Positions 7,385 to 14,628 of a stretch of 18,388 nt of DNA are shown piece after piece. Both the position numbers and the translations under genes were made by a program. The DNA comes from Bacteroidia bacterium. Its GTDB lineage: Bacteria > Bacteroidota > Bacteroidia > NS11-12g > UBA9320. The notes under the pieces were generated by a model. It ran no database searches. It was not told where the DNA came from and saw only the letters and a program-made list of their open reading frames with translations. The DNA lies in the NCBI GenBank assembly GCA_013042025.1, contig JABDQY010000126.1, forward strand, positions 1 to 18,388, read 5' to 3'. Numbering within the stretch: position 1 is the first letter of the stretch; every line of letters starts with the position of its first letter.

Positions 7385-8120
7385 TCTTATAAATCTCTTT
7401 TAACTCGATGTTAGACAGCATACTTAGGTGTTTATCCACAATTGCTATATCTTCTCTCTTTGCAGGACCAGTTTGCACATTTCGCGGATTATTTTGACGT
7501 AAGCGTAGAGCAGTTTCCTCAATAATTGGTAATAAATTTTTAAAATCAAGCTCGTGTGAGTCCAAATAATCTTTTGCTAAAACATACATCAAATTGCTAA
7601 AATTATTTGCGAAAACAGCTGCTATATGATACTTCATTCTATCATCGGAATTCACATCTCTGACACGATTTGAAATGGAATCTGCTAAATCACGAATTTT
7701 TTCTTTTGAATTGTTTGAGCTCCACTCAATAAAAACAGGAACCTCCAACATGCTTTTTACATTGTCTTTTGTCAATGACTGCAAAGGGTAAATAACTCCA
7801 TATTCTGTCGCATAATCCCCTAACACGTCCATTCTTACAGGTCCTGAAGTATGACAAATTATCGATTTGATGCCATGTGGAAATTGACCGATAACTTCTT
7901 TATATACCTCATCATTTACGCAAATTAGAATGAAGTCTGAATCATTGTGAATTTCACTAAGTGATATGCCATAATAAGCTCCAAATTTGCTTGCTAACGC
8001 TTTAGCATGTTCCTCATTTCGACTGACAACTTGATTTATGGTGTGCCCCGCACTATCGAAAGCATGTGCAAGATTAGTAGCAACATTTCCACTTCCTATA
8101 AACGTAATTTTATACTTCAC
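7353..8120 (-). CDS. Rossmann-fold oxidoreductase-like protein with DUF2520 domain
   Basis: The 255-residue product has an N-terminal NAD(P)-binding Rossmann half with GSGNVA at residues 9-14 after the first beta strand. A C-terminal helical DUF2520 half includes YHIAAVFANNFSNLMY and PIIEETALRLR, in the arrangement of the 6-phosphogluconate dehydrogenase-like and pyrroline-5-carboxylate reductase-like superfamily. The internal CHTSGPVRMDVLGDY and YGVIYPLQSLT segments are typical of this family. Substrate and reaction are not established. It starts with GTG at 8120 inside the 3' end of ccmF (11-nt overlap). The GTG is supported because the glycine-rich loop follows at the normal distance and no closer ATG exists. 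Overlap with ccmF suggests cotranscription with the ccm genes; whether it has a role in cytochrome c maturation is unknown. Confidence 0.88.
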   Translation of the reverse strand: MKYKITFIGSGNVATNLAHAFDSAGHTINQVVSRNEEHAKALASKFGAYYGISLSEIHNDSDFILICVNDEVYKEVIGQFPHGIKSIICHTSGPVRMDVLGDYATEYGVIYPLQSLTKDNVKSMLEVPVFIEWSSNNSKEKIRDLADSISNRVRDVNSDDRMKYHIAAVFANNFSNLMYVLAKDYLDSHELDFKNLLPIIEETALRLRQNNPRNVQTGPAKREDIAIVDKHLSMLSNIELKEIYKKLSHYIMTEL

Positions 8121-10653
8121 CTTTTCTAAGTTCCAGTCGATTGTATGTAGCTATACCAAATCCGATAATCATAAGGATTGTGCCAAACCACAACAAATTA
8201 ATGTAAGGAAAAACAATCCCTTTCATTACAATAAATTTCGGTTGTGGATTTGATTCTGAAATTTCTAGCATAGCTTTAGGATCTCCATTTTCTTGAGGTC
8301 GTACCTCAAAACCAAATCTCAGGCCAGCTTCAGGTACCTCTTCTCTCAAGCTGAAAAAAGTTTGATCATTGATGCCAAAAATTGGTGCAGCATCTAGAAA
8401 CTGATTACCTCTTCTTATTCTGAGAATTGCCTTGGCAATTACAGTATTTTTAAGTCCTAAACTTTCTCCAGTTGTTCGATCTACCGCCGTGAAATAAACT
8501 GTTCCGTTGTTCGTGATAATGCTATCTCCTACACTAATCTCAAATTCTTTGGTATTCTTCCAATCAATACTATCTGTATTTGGAATTGGTAAAGATGTTA
8601 TATGCGTATAAACATCATACGTTAAATAATGTCGTGTATCAGGATTAGGCATTAAATTATTCCCTTCACCTATTTGAGTATTTGGGTATAGCGTAAATTC
8701 TTCTTTATTGTCGAATGATTTATAATTCACCTTGAAGTAAATGTCATCGCCACTTACTGAGTCACCTTGGTAAGTTACCCAGAAATCTCCTAGCCGTGTG
8801 GGTTGATCTTTAAGCAACAGCATATTTTCCTTCCGTGCACTTTCATCAAAATTGCCCATTTGACCATCAAAATCTGCTGTTATCACTTTTTTCTTGGCAC
8901 TTGAGACTAGAACACCAAGGAGCATAAAACCAAAACCAATGTGTGCGATTGTTGAACCAGATAGCTTAAACCGTTTAACATAGCGAATGAGATAGTAGAA
9001 GTTTCCTACTACAACAAACATCCCTGCTAGCATAAAGATAACGAGCATAAAATTACTGATGCCAAACAAGAAGATTCCACCTATTGTTAGAGCTACAGCT
9101 ATTCCAAATGTTATTAGAATTTCCTTAAGTAATTTTGCTTTATCTGGTGTGTTTTTATATCTAAAAAATTGTGCAACTGCCATCAGCATACCAATTACTA
9201 TAGCCATTGGCATTTGAAATCTATTGTAATGTTCAATAGCATCTGTTGGAGCTGCAAAATTTGAATTGAATATTTTGTTAAAGACTGGAATTGAAGTTAC
9301 TACAGTAACTTGAACTGCAGATAGCACAAGGATAAGTGAACCAATGAACATCCAAAACTCACGTCCATAAATGTTATCTTCACTAGCATTTGTATCCAGC
9401 TTTTTATTCAGGTTTAGAGCAAACCACGCTAACCCTGCAATGGTAAACACTAACAATGGATAGAACGACTGAACCTCATTGAAAGGCAAGGCTATTATTA
9501 ATAGAATGATAGGTACCGCTAGGAACTTCCTCAATTTTGTTGGTGTAACTGCTATAATTGGTAACCAAATAAAGATTACTACAAATTGCATCAATTGACC
9601 TGCTAATCCTAAATCTGTAAAGGAATGAACAGATGTTTCACCTAGTACTCCACTTCTTGTGAGGAATGTTGCATACAACACCATGATGAATGATGAGATT
9701 ATTAAAACGTATGAAGCAATGGTAGAACCATTTGTTATCTTTTTAATCAGCATTAAATGTATTCCCGAAATCAAAAGCAACCAAGGAACAAGAGAAGCAT
9801 TTTCCACTGGATCCCATGCCCAATAACCGCCAAAACTCAAAGACTCATAAGCCCAAAAACCACCCATAATAATACCAGCTCCCAGTATCATTCCACCTAA
9901 CAGAGCCCAAGGCAATGCTGGCTTTATCCAACTTCTATACTCGCCTCTGAATAAAGAGGTAACTGCAAATGCAAATGGTACTATCGTAAGTGCAAATCCT
10001 AAGAACAGTGTTGGAGGATGAATAACCATCCAATAATTTTGAAGGAGCGGATTTAATCCCGTTCCATCAACAATGTTTTTAAGATAATCTGGACGCTCAA
10101 AAATTGGGGCTTGCATTTTATCGCGTAACAATTCAAATGGGCTGCTTCCTAATGTATAAAAGTCGGCAACATGTAATCCTACCCAATTCACAATATCAGC
10201 CATTTCTATACCCAATAACATAGCACTTAAGACTACTTGGGATAAAGCCATGATGGCCATTACACCTTTCTCCCATTTTTTAGCCGTAAAAATCAGAATT
10301 AAGCCAAGCAAAGCATTCCAAACAATCCACAACAGAAAACTGCCTTCTTGTCCTTCCCAGAAGCAAGAAATCATGTACCGAAGTGGTAATTTCAGGCTAC
10401 TATGCTGATAGGCATATGCATATTCAAAATAATGATTTTGTATGATTAAGAAAAGAGTTAGGAATACCGCCAATACCGCGATTGAATGTATTACAAAAAA
10501 AAAACGTCCAAGATTCTTTTCTTTCTTTCGGCTTTCATTTGATCGCACATAAAATAATGCACTCATAATTGCCGATACGAATGCCAGAATAACTGAGAAT
10601 TTACCAATATTCCCAATTAGGAGATGTTCGCCAACGTAGGTTATTTGTTCCAT
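8110..10653 (-). CDS. ccmF: Cytochrome c heme lyase CcmF
   Basis: CcmF receives heme from CcmE and attaches it to CxxCH motifs of apocytochromes c at the periplasmic face. The 847-residue polytopic membrane protein has the family's landmarks: FWEGQEGSFLLW (98-109), GLNPLLQNYW followed by VIHPPTLFLG with H212, the WWD-domain segment GGYWAWDPVENASLVPW (275-291), LTRSGVLGETSVHSF (331-345) with H343, and HIGFGFMLLGV with H571. These histidines are candidate heme ligands by family position. A soluble beta-rich domain of about 200 residues follows, then a final transmembrane helix. It lies 8 nt downstream of ccmE and overlaps DUF2520 by 11 nt, as the last ccm gene of the cluster. Its length is above the E. 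coli protein (about 650 residues), mostly through the larger periplasmic part. Database names sometimes call such proteins CcsA, but the layout is CcmF. Confidence 0.93.
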   Translation of the reverse strand: MEQITYVGEHLLIGNIGKFSVILAFVSAIMSALFYVRSNESRKKEKNLGRFFFVIHSIAVLAVFLTLFLIIQNHYFEYAYAYQHSSLKLPLRYMISCFWEGQEGSFLLWIVWNALLGLILIFTAKKWEKGVMAIMALSQVVLSAMLLGIEMADIVNWVGLHVADFYTLGSSPFELLRDKMQAPIFERPDYLKNIVDGTGLNPLLQNYWMVIHPPTLFLGFALTIVPFAFAVTSLFRGEYRSWIKPALPWALLGGMILGAGIIMGGFWAYESLSFGGYWAWDPVENASLVPWLLLISGIHLMLIKKITNGSTIASYVLIISSFIMVLYATFLTRSGVLGETSVHSFTDLGLAGQLMQFVVIFIWLPIIAVTPTKLRKFLAVPIILLIIALPFNEVQSFYPLLVFTIAGLAWFALNLNKKLDTNASEDNIYGREFWMFIGSLILVLSAVQVTVVTSIPVFNKIFNSNFAAPTDAIEHYNRFQMPMAIVIGMLMAVAQFFRYKNTPDKAKLLKEILITFGIAVALTIGGIFLFGISNFMLVIFMLAGMFVVVGNFYYLIRYVKRFKLSGSTIAHIGFGFMLLGVLVSSAKKKVITADFDGQMGNFDESARKENMLLLKDQPTRLGDFWVTYQGDSVSGDDIYFKVNYKSFDNKEEFTLYPNTQIGEGNNLMPNPDTRHYLTYDVYTHITSLPIPNTDSIDWKNTKEFEISVGDSIITNNGTVYFTAVDRTTGESLGLKNTVIAKAILRIRRGNQFLDAAPIFGINDQTFFSLREEVPEAGLRFGFEVRPQENGDPKAMLEISESNPQPKFIVMKGIVFPYINLLWFGTILMIIGFGIATYNRLELRKGEV

Positions 10654-10661
10654 GATTTGCC

Positions 10662-11060
10662 TTATTCGGCTGCTGCGGTTGCGTTATCTTGCTGATCCTT
10701 GTATTTAGAAGGGCATTTTGGAAGAACTTTCGTTGCAAGAAAATCTTCACCGCTCGCTCTACCAGTCATCGATACGGTTTCCGTTTTCTCAAAATCCTGC
10801 ATCTTAGGTTCAGTTGATATTACTTTTCTTATTTCACCATCTTTATCTTTTAGATAAAAAGTGAATCGATTTGCATCTTCTAACGGATTGTATTCTATTG
10901 GTTTATCTTTTACTAAGAACCCTGTAATGTGATATTCTTTATCTGGATTTGCTTCTGCTTGTTCGAAAGTAGCTGACTCACTTGCTTCCATATAGGTGCT
11001 CATTACAAATCCAATTGCAACAGCTAAAAGTACTAATAATATGATTGCTTTAGGCTTCAT
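10662..11060 (-). CDS. ccmE: Cytochrome c maturation heme chaperone CcmE, cysteine type
   Basis: CcmE is a membrane-anchored periplasmic beta-barrel (OB fold) that carries heme from the CcmABCD complex to CcmF. The 132-residue product has an N-terminal membrane helix (residues 5-20), then an OB-like domain with YHITGFLVKD, RFTFYLKDKDGEI and TVSMTGRASGEDFLATKVL. At the place of the classical HxxxY heme-binding motif it has CPSKY (C116 and Y120), so the covalent heme ligand is a cysteine. Such CxxxY proteins are known from archaea, Desulfovibrio and other bacteria that lack CcmH; no ccmH is seen in this window. The gene overlaps the upstream ccmD-like gene by 11 nt and is followed 8 nt later by ccmF. 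Identification is secure, with the cysteine variant directly visible. Confidence 0.92.
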   Translation of the reverse strand: MKPKAIILLVLLAVAIGFVMSTYMEASESATFEQAEANPDKEYHITGFLVKDKPIEYNPLEDANRFTFYLKDKDGEIRKVISTEPKMQDFEKTETVSMTGRASGEDFLATKVLPKCPSKYKDQQDNATAAAE

Positions 11061-11247
11061 TTTGTTTCTCTAACTTCGTTATCTTTCTATCTAGTCTTAT
11101 AAGGTATAACATTAATCCCACGAAAATGATTACAAGAACTGCTATTACAACATATATTTTACCACTACTATAAAAAAAGTCATCTGTTGCTGTTTGTGCA
11201 AATGCAGATAGACTTACTAACATTACAATCCAACTATATTTCCTCAT
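11050..11247 (-). CDS. ccmD: CcmD-like small membrane protein
   Basis: The 65-residue product has an N-terminal hydrophobic segment (about 5-17, MRKYSWIVMLVSLSAFAQ, possibly a signal peptide), then FFYSSGKIYVV leading into a transmembrane helix (about 30-48). It ends in a charged cytoplasmic tail RLDRKITKLEKQNEA. This is the CcmD pattern: one helix and a basic tail, in the usual place between ccmC and ccmE. In System I, CcmD helps release heme-loaded CcmE from CcmC. The protein is somewhat longer than proteobacterial CcmD because of the N-terminal segment. It overlaps ccmC by 14 nt and ccmE by 11 nt, indicating tight coupling. Assignment rests on size, topology and position more than on residues. 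Confidence 0.8.
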   Translation of the reverse strand: MRKYSWIVMLVSLSAFAQTATDDFFYSSGKIYVVIAVLVIIFVGLMLYLIRLDRKITKLEKQNEA

Positions 11248-11902
11248 CTATTCTCATTAATTCGGTTAAACGGTATTTTAAACTTGAGAGCCACACTCCT
11301 AGCAATATCCATCCAATTGCAGCAATATAAAAAACTTTTCTAAGATTATTGTCCAAATCCAGACTACTAAAAGCAACTGTATCGCCGCTTGCAGGATGCA
11401 AACTAGTTTCGGCCATTCTAGGATAAATGATTATCAAAACAATAAAAATAGGGAATGCAAATAGGTTATAAACAGCAGTAAACTTCCCTTTTTTGATATC
11501 ATCGTCAATGCTATTTCTTAGTATGTAATAGGCTAGATAAATCATCATACCTATTGCTGCTCCATTTAATTTTGCGTCTTCAATCCACCAAGTTCCCCAA
11601 GTAAATCGAGCCCAAAAAGATCCAGTTGCAAGCCCCAATAAGCCAAACAGCATGGCTATTTTAATAAAGCTACTGGACATGCTATCATGTTTTAAATCTG
11701 AACTAGCAAGAAATCGAATTCCATAGATGTATGATGTCAGCAATAAAATAATCATTGTGAACCACATTGGAACGTGAAAATGCAAGTTACGTATGGTTTT
11801 AGCCAATATTCCAACATCATCAGGTGCTGGCATTAAAAAGCCGCCAACGATTGCATAGATAATGCATAGAATAGACAATATTTTCCACCAATATTTTCTC
11901 AT
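11234..11902 (-). CDS. ccmC: Heme-handling protein CcmC (WWD domain)
   Basis: CcmC binds heme at the outer face of the inner membrane and loads it onto CcmE. The 222-residue, six-helix protein carries the tryptophan-rich motif as WGTWWIED (102-109) and flanking histidines LHFHVPMW (H41, H43) and SLHP (H169) as candidate heme ligands. The classical motif is WGxxWxWD, so the last tryptophan is glutamate here (E108). The 222-residue length fits the family. A full -7 element at 11918-11925 sits 15 nt before the ATG, so ccmC may be transcribed from its own promoter as well as from that of ccmB, whose stop lies 70 nt upstream. Identification is secure from the motif, topology and the ccmB-C-D-E-F order. 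Confidence 0.92.
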   Translation of the reverse strand: MRKYWWKILSILCIIYAIVGGFLMPAPDDVGILAKTIRNLHFHVPMWFTMIILLLTSYIYGIRFLASSDLKHDSMSSSFIKIAMLFGLLGLATGSFWARFTWGTWWIEDAKLNGAAIGMMIYLAYYILRNSIDDDIKKGKFTAVYNLFAFPIFIVLIIIYPRMAETSLHPASGDTVAFSSLDLDNNLRKVFYIAAIGWILLGVWLSSLKYRLTELMRIDEEI

Positions 11903-11917
11903 TTATAAAACGTGAAG

Positions 11918-11925
11918 CAAAAGTA
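11918..11925 (-). promoter_or_regulatory. -7 promoter element for ccmC, inside the ccm series
   Basis: The minus strand reads TACTTTTG, a full match to TAnnTTTG, 15 nt before the ccmC ATG. A TTG at 11951-11949 lies 23 nt upstream, within the 17-23 nt range described for Flavobacterium -33 elements. Confidence 0.55.
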
Positions 11926-11972
11926 GTTTTTTTAAGCAATTTATAGTGCAACTATTGTACTTTACAAACCTA

Positions 11973-12638
11973 TTAATCCTCCCAAACATATTTGAATAGA
12001 ACAACCGCCAATAGGCATTGTATTGCTAGCAGAAGTACTAACACCAACCAGTCTTGATAAAACACCAAACCACTCAACGAAGAAATTGCTTTATTGGCTG
12101 ATTTAAGACTTACTAGCAAACTGGGCAATAACAATGGAAAACTCAATATTAATGCCACCAAACTACTATTTTTTGCTCCTAAAGCTAGGGATGAATTAAA
12201 AGTAAAAACTGCAGCATTGCAAAGTGTAAACAACAATCCCGTAATCAAATACTCCAAGAGGTTTGGAATAGTTTGAGGCAACCAGAAATTCATTAGAATA
12301 AAAAGGACAAGGAGAAAAAAGAGGTTTACTACAAACTGATATAAAATTTTAGCAATTATTACGGCCTTAGCATCAACTAAAAACCTATAATAGAGTAGAC
12401 TACCCTTGTTTTCCATTAAAAAACTTCGCCCGATATTTTGAACAACTCCAAAAATTAAAACAACGTAAAAGAGGCTATGCCATACGTTGTTCTCCGCTAC
12501 TTTTTGTATTGTATAAATTATAAAAATAGACACTACTAAAAGCAACACCAAAGATAGTATGGCATACTTGTTTTTAAGTTCCATCTTTAACTCTTTCAGA
12601 AAAAGATGTTTTATCTGTTGCTTTAAACTAGATTGCAT
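11973..12638 (-). CDS. ccmB: Heme exporter membrane subunit CcmB
   Basis: CcmB is the permease of the CcmAB ABC module; with CcmC and CcmD it drives release of heme-CcmE. From ATG 12638 the product has 221 residues. A short amphipathic N-terminal segment (LKQQIKHLFLKELKMELKN) precedes six predicted membrane helices; the family signature area LFYVVLIFGVVQNIGRSFLM follows the first helix, and the protein ends FKYVWED. An in-frame TTG at 12653 would add five codons, but it lies within the -7 element at 12651-12658, so ATG 12638 is the start. The partner ATPase gene ccmA is not adjacent: the next gene is divergent. A separate ccmA elsewhere is expected. The family is clear from position and topology. 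Confidence 0.87.
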   Translation of the reverse strand: MQSSLKQQIKHLFLKELKMELKNKYAILSLVLLLVVSIFIIYTIQKVAENNVWHSLFYVVLIFGVVQNIGRSFLMENKGSLLYYRFLVDAKAVIIAKILYQFVVNLFFLLVLFILMNFWLPQTIPNLLEYLITGLLFTLCNAAVFTFNSSLALGAKNSSLVALILSFPLLLPSLLVSLKSANKAISSLSGLVFYQDWLVLVLLLAIQCLLAVVLFKYVWED

Positions 12639-12645
12639 AAATTTG
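12638..12645 (+). promoter_or_regulatory. -7 promoter element for the TerB-like gene and accC
   Basis: TAAATTTG matches TAnnTTTG and lies 19 nt before the ATG at 12665. A TTG at 12618-12620, inside ccmB, is 17 nt upstream and fits a -33 element. Confidence 0.55.
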
Positions 12646-12650
12646 CGGTG

Positions 12651-12658
12651 CAAAATTA
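12651..12658 (-). promoter_or_regulatory. -7 promoter element for ccmB, facing the opposite promoter
   Basis: The minus strand reads TAATTTTG, a full match to TAnnTTTG, 12 nt before the ccmB ATG. A possible -33 TTG (12676-12674) lies inside the TerB-like gene, with a rather short 15-nt spacer. Confidence 0.55.
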
Positions 12659-12664
12659 CATTTA

Positions 12665-13123
12665 ATGTTATATCAATTAAAAAACTTATCTGAAGAAGAA
12701 CAATCAGTTGTTACTAAAGCACCAATTTGGGTAACATTATTAATTGCTTGTTCGGATTCTGACATCAACGAAGACGAGATAGACCGAGCTAAAGAAATCA
12801 TTCACATCAAGACTTATACAACTCAAAATGATGTGCAAGATTTGTACAAGGAATTGAACTTAAATCTTGACTCAGAAATAGATCAAGCTTTGATTAGTCT
12901 ATCTTCAGTTGGAAGTGAGCGTCTAACATTTTTAGAGGACAACTTGAAAAGGTTAAACAAAATTTTTCCAAAATTGGATAAATCTTATGCTAGTCAGCTT
13001 TACAACAGCTTAAGAAGCTTAGCACTATCAGTAGCTCAATCAGAAGGTGGTTTTTTTGGAATTGCAAGAATTAGCGAGCAAGAGCAACAATTTCTAAAAT
13101 TACCAATGCTGAACAAACCGTGA
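12665..13123 (+). CDS. TerB-like domain protein
   Basis: The 152-residue product is predicted all-helical and resembles the TerB/DjlA-type domain. An N-terminal helix carrying APIWVTLLIACSDSDINEDEID includes the acidic loop typical of the family (about residues 19-40). It ends with a conserved-looking SEGGFFGIARISEQEQQFL segment. There is no signal peptide. TerB domains are associated with tellurite resistance operons and with membrane-linked stress complexes, but no other ter gene is nearby, so tellurite resistance should not be inferred. The stop overlaps the accC start (GTGA at 13120-13123), coupling it to biotin carboxylase. It is driven by the -7 element at 12638-12645. The fold assignment is fairly confident; the role is unknown. 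Confidence 0.75.
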   Translation: MLYQLKNLSEEEQSVVTKAPIWVTLLIACSDSDINEDEIDRAKEIIHIKTYTTQNDVQDLYKELNLNLDSEIDQALISLSSVGSERLTFLEDNLKRLNKIFPKLDKSYASQLYNSLRSLALSVAQSEGGFFGIARISEQEQQFLKLPMLNKP

Positions 13124-14589
13124 AAAAAATACTAATTGCAAATAGAGGTGAAATTGCTGTTCGTGTAATTAAATCTTGTACAGAGATGGGGATAAAAACT
13201 GTTGCCATCTATTCAGAAGCAGATCGAAACTCTAGACATGTTCAAATGGCAGACGAAGCATTTTGTGTGGGCCCTGCCCCTTCATCAGAAAGCTATTTGC
13301 AAGCGGATAAAATCATAGCAATTTGTAAAGAAAACAATGTCGACGGAATTCATCCTGGATATGGTTTTCTTTCTGAGAATGCGAGTTTTGTTAAAAAGGC
13401 AACAGATGCAGGCATTACATTTATAGGACCTAGCCCAGCTGCAATTGACCTAATGGGAAGTAAAATTGCTAGTAAGCAGGCAGTTGAAGCATATGGTGTG
13501 CCTTTGGTTCCTGGGATTAATAGTGTTGTTGAAGACATCAATGAAGCCATTTCAGTTGCAAAGAAAATTGGCTATCCAGTATTGGTTAAAGCAAGTGCTG
13601 GTGGAGGTGGAAAGGGAATGCGAATTGTTCATCAAGAAGAAGACCTAGAAACTCAAATGAAAACTGCCAGGAGTGAAGCTCAAAGTGCATTTGGAGACAG
13701 CTCTGTTTTTATTGAAAAGTTTGTTACCAAACCTCGTCATATTGAAATACAATTAATTGCAGACAACCATGGTAATGTAGTTTACCTTATGGAGAGAGAG
13801 TGCTCTATTCAACGAAGACATCAAAAACTAGTTGAAGAAGCTCCAAGTGCAATTCTAGATGATGATCTAAGAAAACGAATGGGAGAAGCAGCAGTTAATG
13901 TTGCAAAGTCTTGTAATTATAGCGGTGCAGGAACCGTGGAATTCCTGATGGATGCAGATCATAATTTCTATTTTCTAGAAATGAACACACGTTTACAGGT
14001 TGAGCATCCAGTAACTGAATTGATAACTGGTTTAGATTTAGTTGAACAGCAAATTCTAGTTGCACGGGGTGAAAAGCTTACATTTACTCAAGCAGATATT
14101 GTATCAAACGGTCACGCTATAGAGCTACGCTTAACGGCAGAAGATCCTAGTAATGATTTCTTACCTGCTGTTGGAACTTTAACTAAATACAACCCACCAA
14201 AAGCAGACTTCATTCGAGTAGATGATTTTGTATATGAAGACTATGAAATACCCATTTATTATGACAATATGTTCGCAAAATTAGTGGTGTGGGGTAAAGA
14301 TAGAAATCAAGCAATTGAGCGAATGATATATGCAATTGACAACTTCGAAATTGAGGGGATTCCAACTACATTAGACTTTGGGAGATTCGTTTTGCAGCAT
14401 CCGAAATTCATCTCAGGTGACTTTGATACAAATTTCATTGCGAATTACTATTCACCAGAAGCAATTAATCAGCAAAATGCTAAATTGAATAAGGCGGCAG
14501 CAGTTTTCACCTATCTTGAATTCAATGAGCACAAGACTATTGAAATAGCTCAATCTGATGCAGAAAACTGGCGAAAGAATCGTCAATAA
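13120..14589 (+). CDS. accC: Biotin carboxylase subunit of an acyl-CoA carboxylase
   Basis: Biotin carboxylase uses ATP and bicarbonate to carboxylate biotin on its carrier protein, the first half-reaction of acetyl-CoA or propionyl-CoA carboxylase. The 489-residue product starts MKKILIANRGEIAVRVIKS. It shows HPGYGFLSEN (78-87), the glycine-rich ATP-grasp loop GGGGKGMR (161-168), the biotin-carboxylase segment MERECSIQRRHQK (224-236) and EMNTRLQVEHPVTE (287-300). About 40 residues extend beyond the standard 445-residue enzyme. The start is GTG at 13120, overlapping the TerB-like stop; the family's conserved N-terminus begins exactly there. No biotin carrier or carboxyltransferase gene is adjacent, so partners must lie elsewhere. 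Whether it serves fatty-acid synthesis or propionyl-CoA metabolism cannot be told from sequence alone. Confidence 0.93.
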   Translation: MKKILIANRGEIAVRVIKSCTEMGIKTVAIYSEADRNSRHVQMADEAFCVGPAPSSESYLQADKIIAICKENNVDGIHPGYGFLSENASFVKKATDAGITFIGPSPAAIDLMGSKIASKQAVEAYGVPLVPGINSVVEDINEAISVAKKIGYPVLVKASAGGGGKGMRIVHQEEDLETQMKTARSEAQSAFGDSSVFIEKFVTKPRHIEIQLIADNHGNVVYLMERECSIQRRHQKLVEEAPSAILDDDLRKRMGEAAVNVAKSCNYSGAGTVEFLMDADHNFYFLEMNTRLQVEHPVTELITGLDLVEQQILVARGEKLTFTQADIVSNGHAIELRLTAEDPSNDFLPAVGTLTKYNPPKADFIRVDDFVYEDYEIPIYYDNMFAKLVVWGKDRNQAIERMIYAIDNFEIEGIPTTLDFGRFVLQHPKFISGDFDTNFIANYYSPEAINQQNAKLNKAAAVFTYLEFNEHKTIEIAQSDAENWRKNRQ

Positions 14590-14608
14590 GAGCACTGCAA
14601 TAGTTTCA

Positions 14609-14616
14609 TACCTTTG
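14609..14616 (+). promoter_or_regulatory. -7 promoter element for the DEAD-box helicase gene
   Basis: TACCTTTG matches TAnnTTTG exactly and ends 12 nt before ATG 14629. No TTG was found at the expected -33 distance. An inverted repeat TTGCA-TAAAAT-TGCAA (14614-14629) overlaps its end and the start codon. Confidence 0.6.
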
Positions 14617-14628
14617 CATAAAATTGCA

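Noticed and set aside
12639..12653. TTG start for ccmB at 12653
   Set aside because: The codon is part of a -7 promoter element, and ATG 12638 is available in frame.
12665..13123. Tellurite resistance locus
   Set aside because: Only a TerB-like domain is present; no terA, terC, terD or terE gene is nearby.
14614..14628. TTG start for the DEAD-box helicase
   Set aside because: The codon lies in TACCTTTG, upstream of the predicted transcription start; ATG 14629 gives the usual N-terminus.
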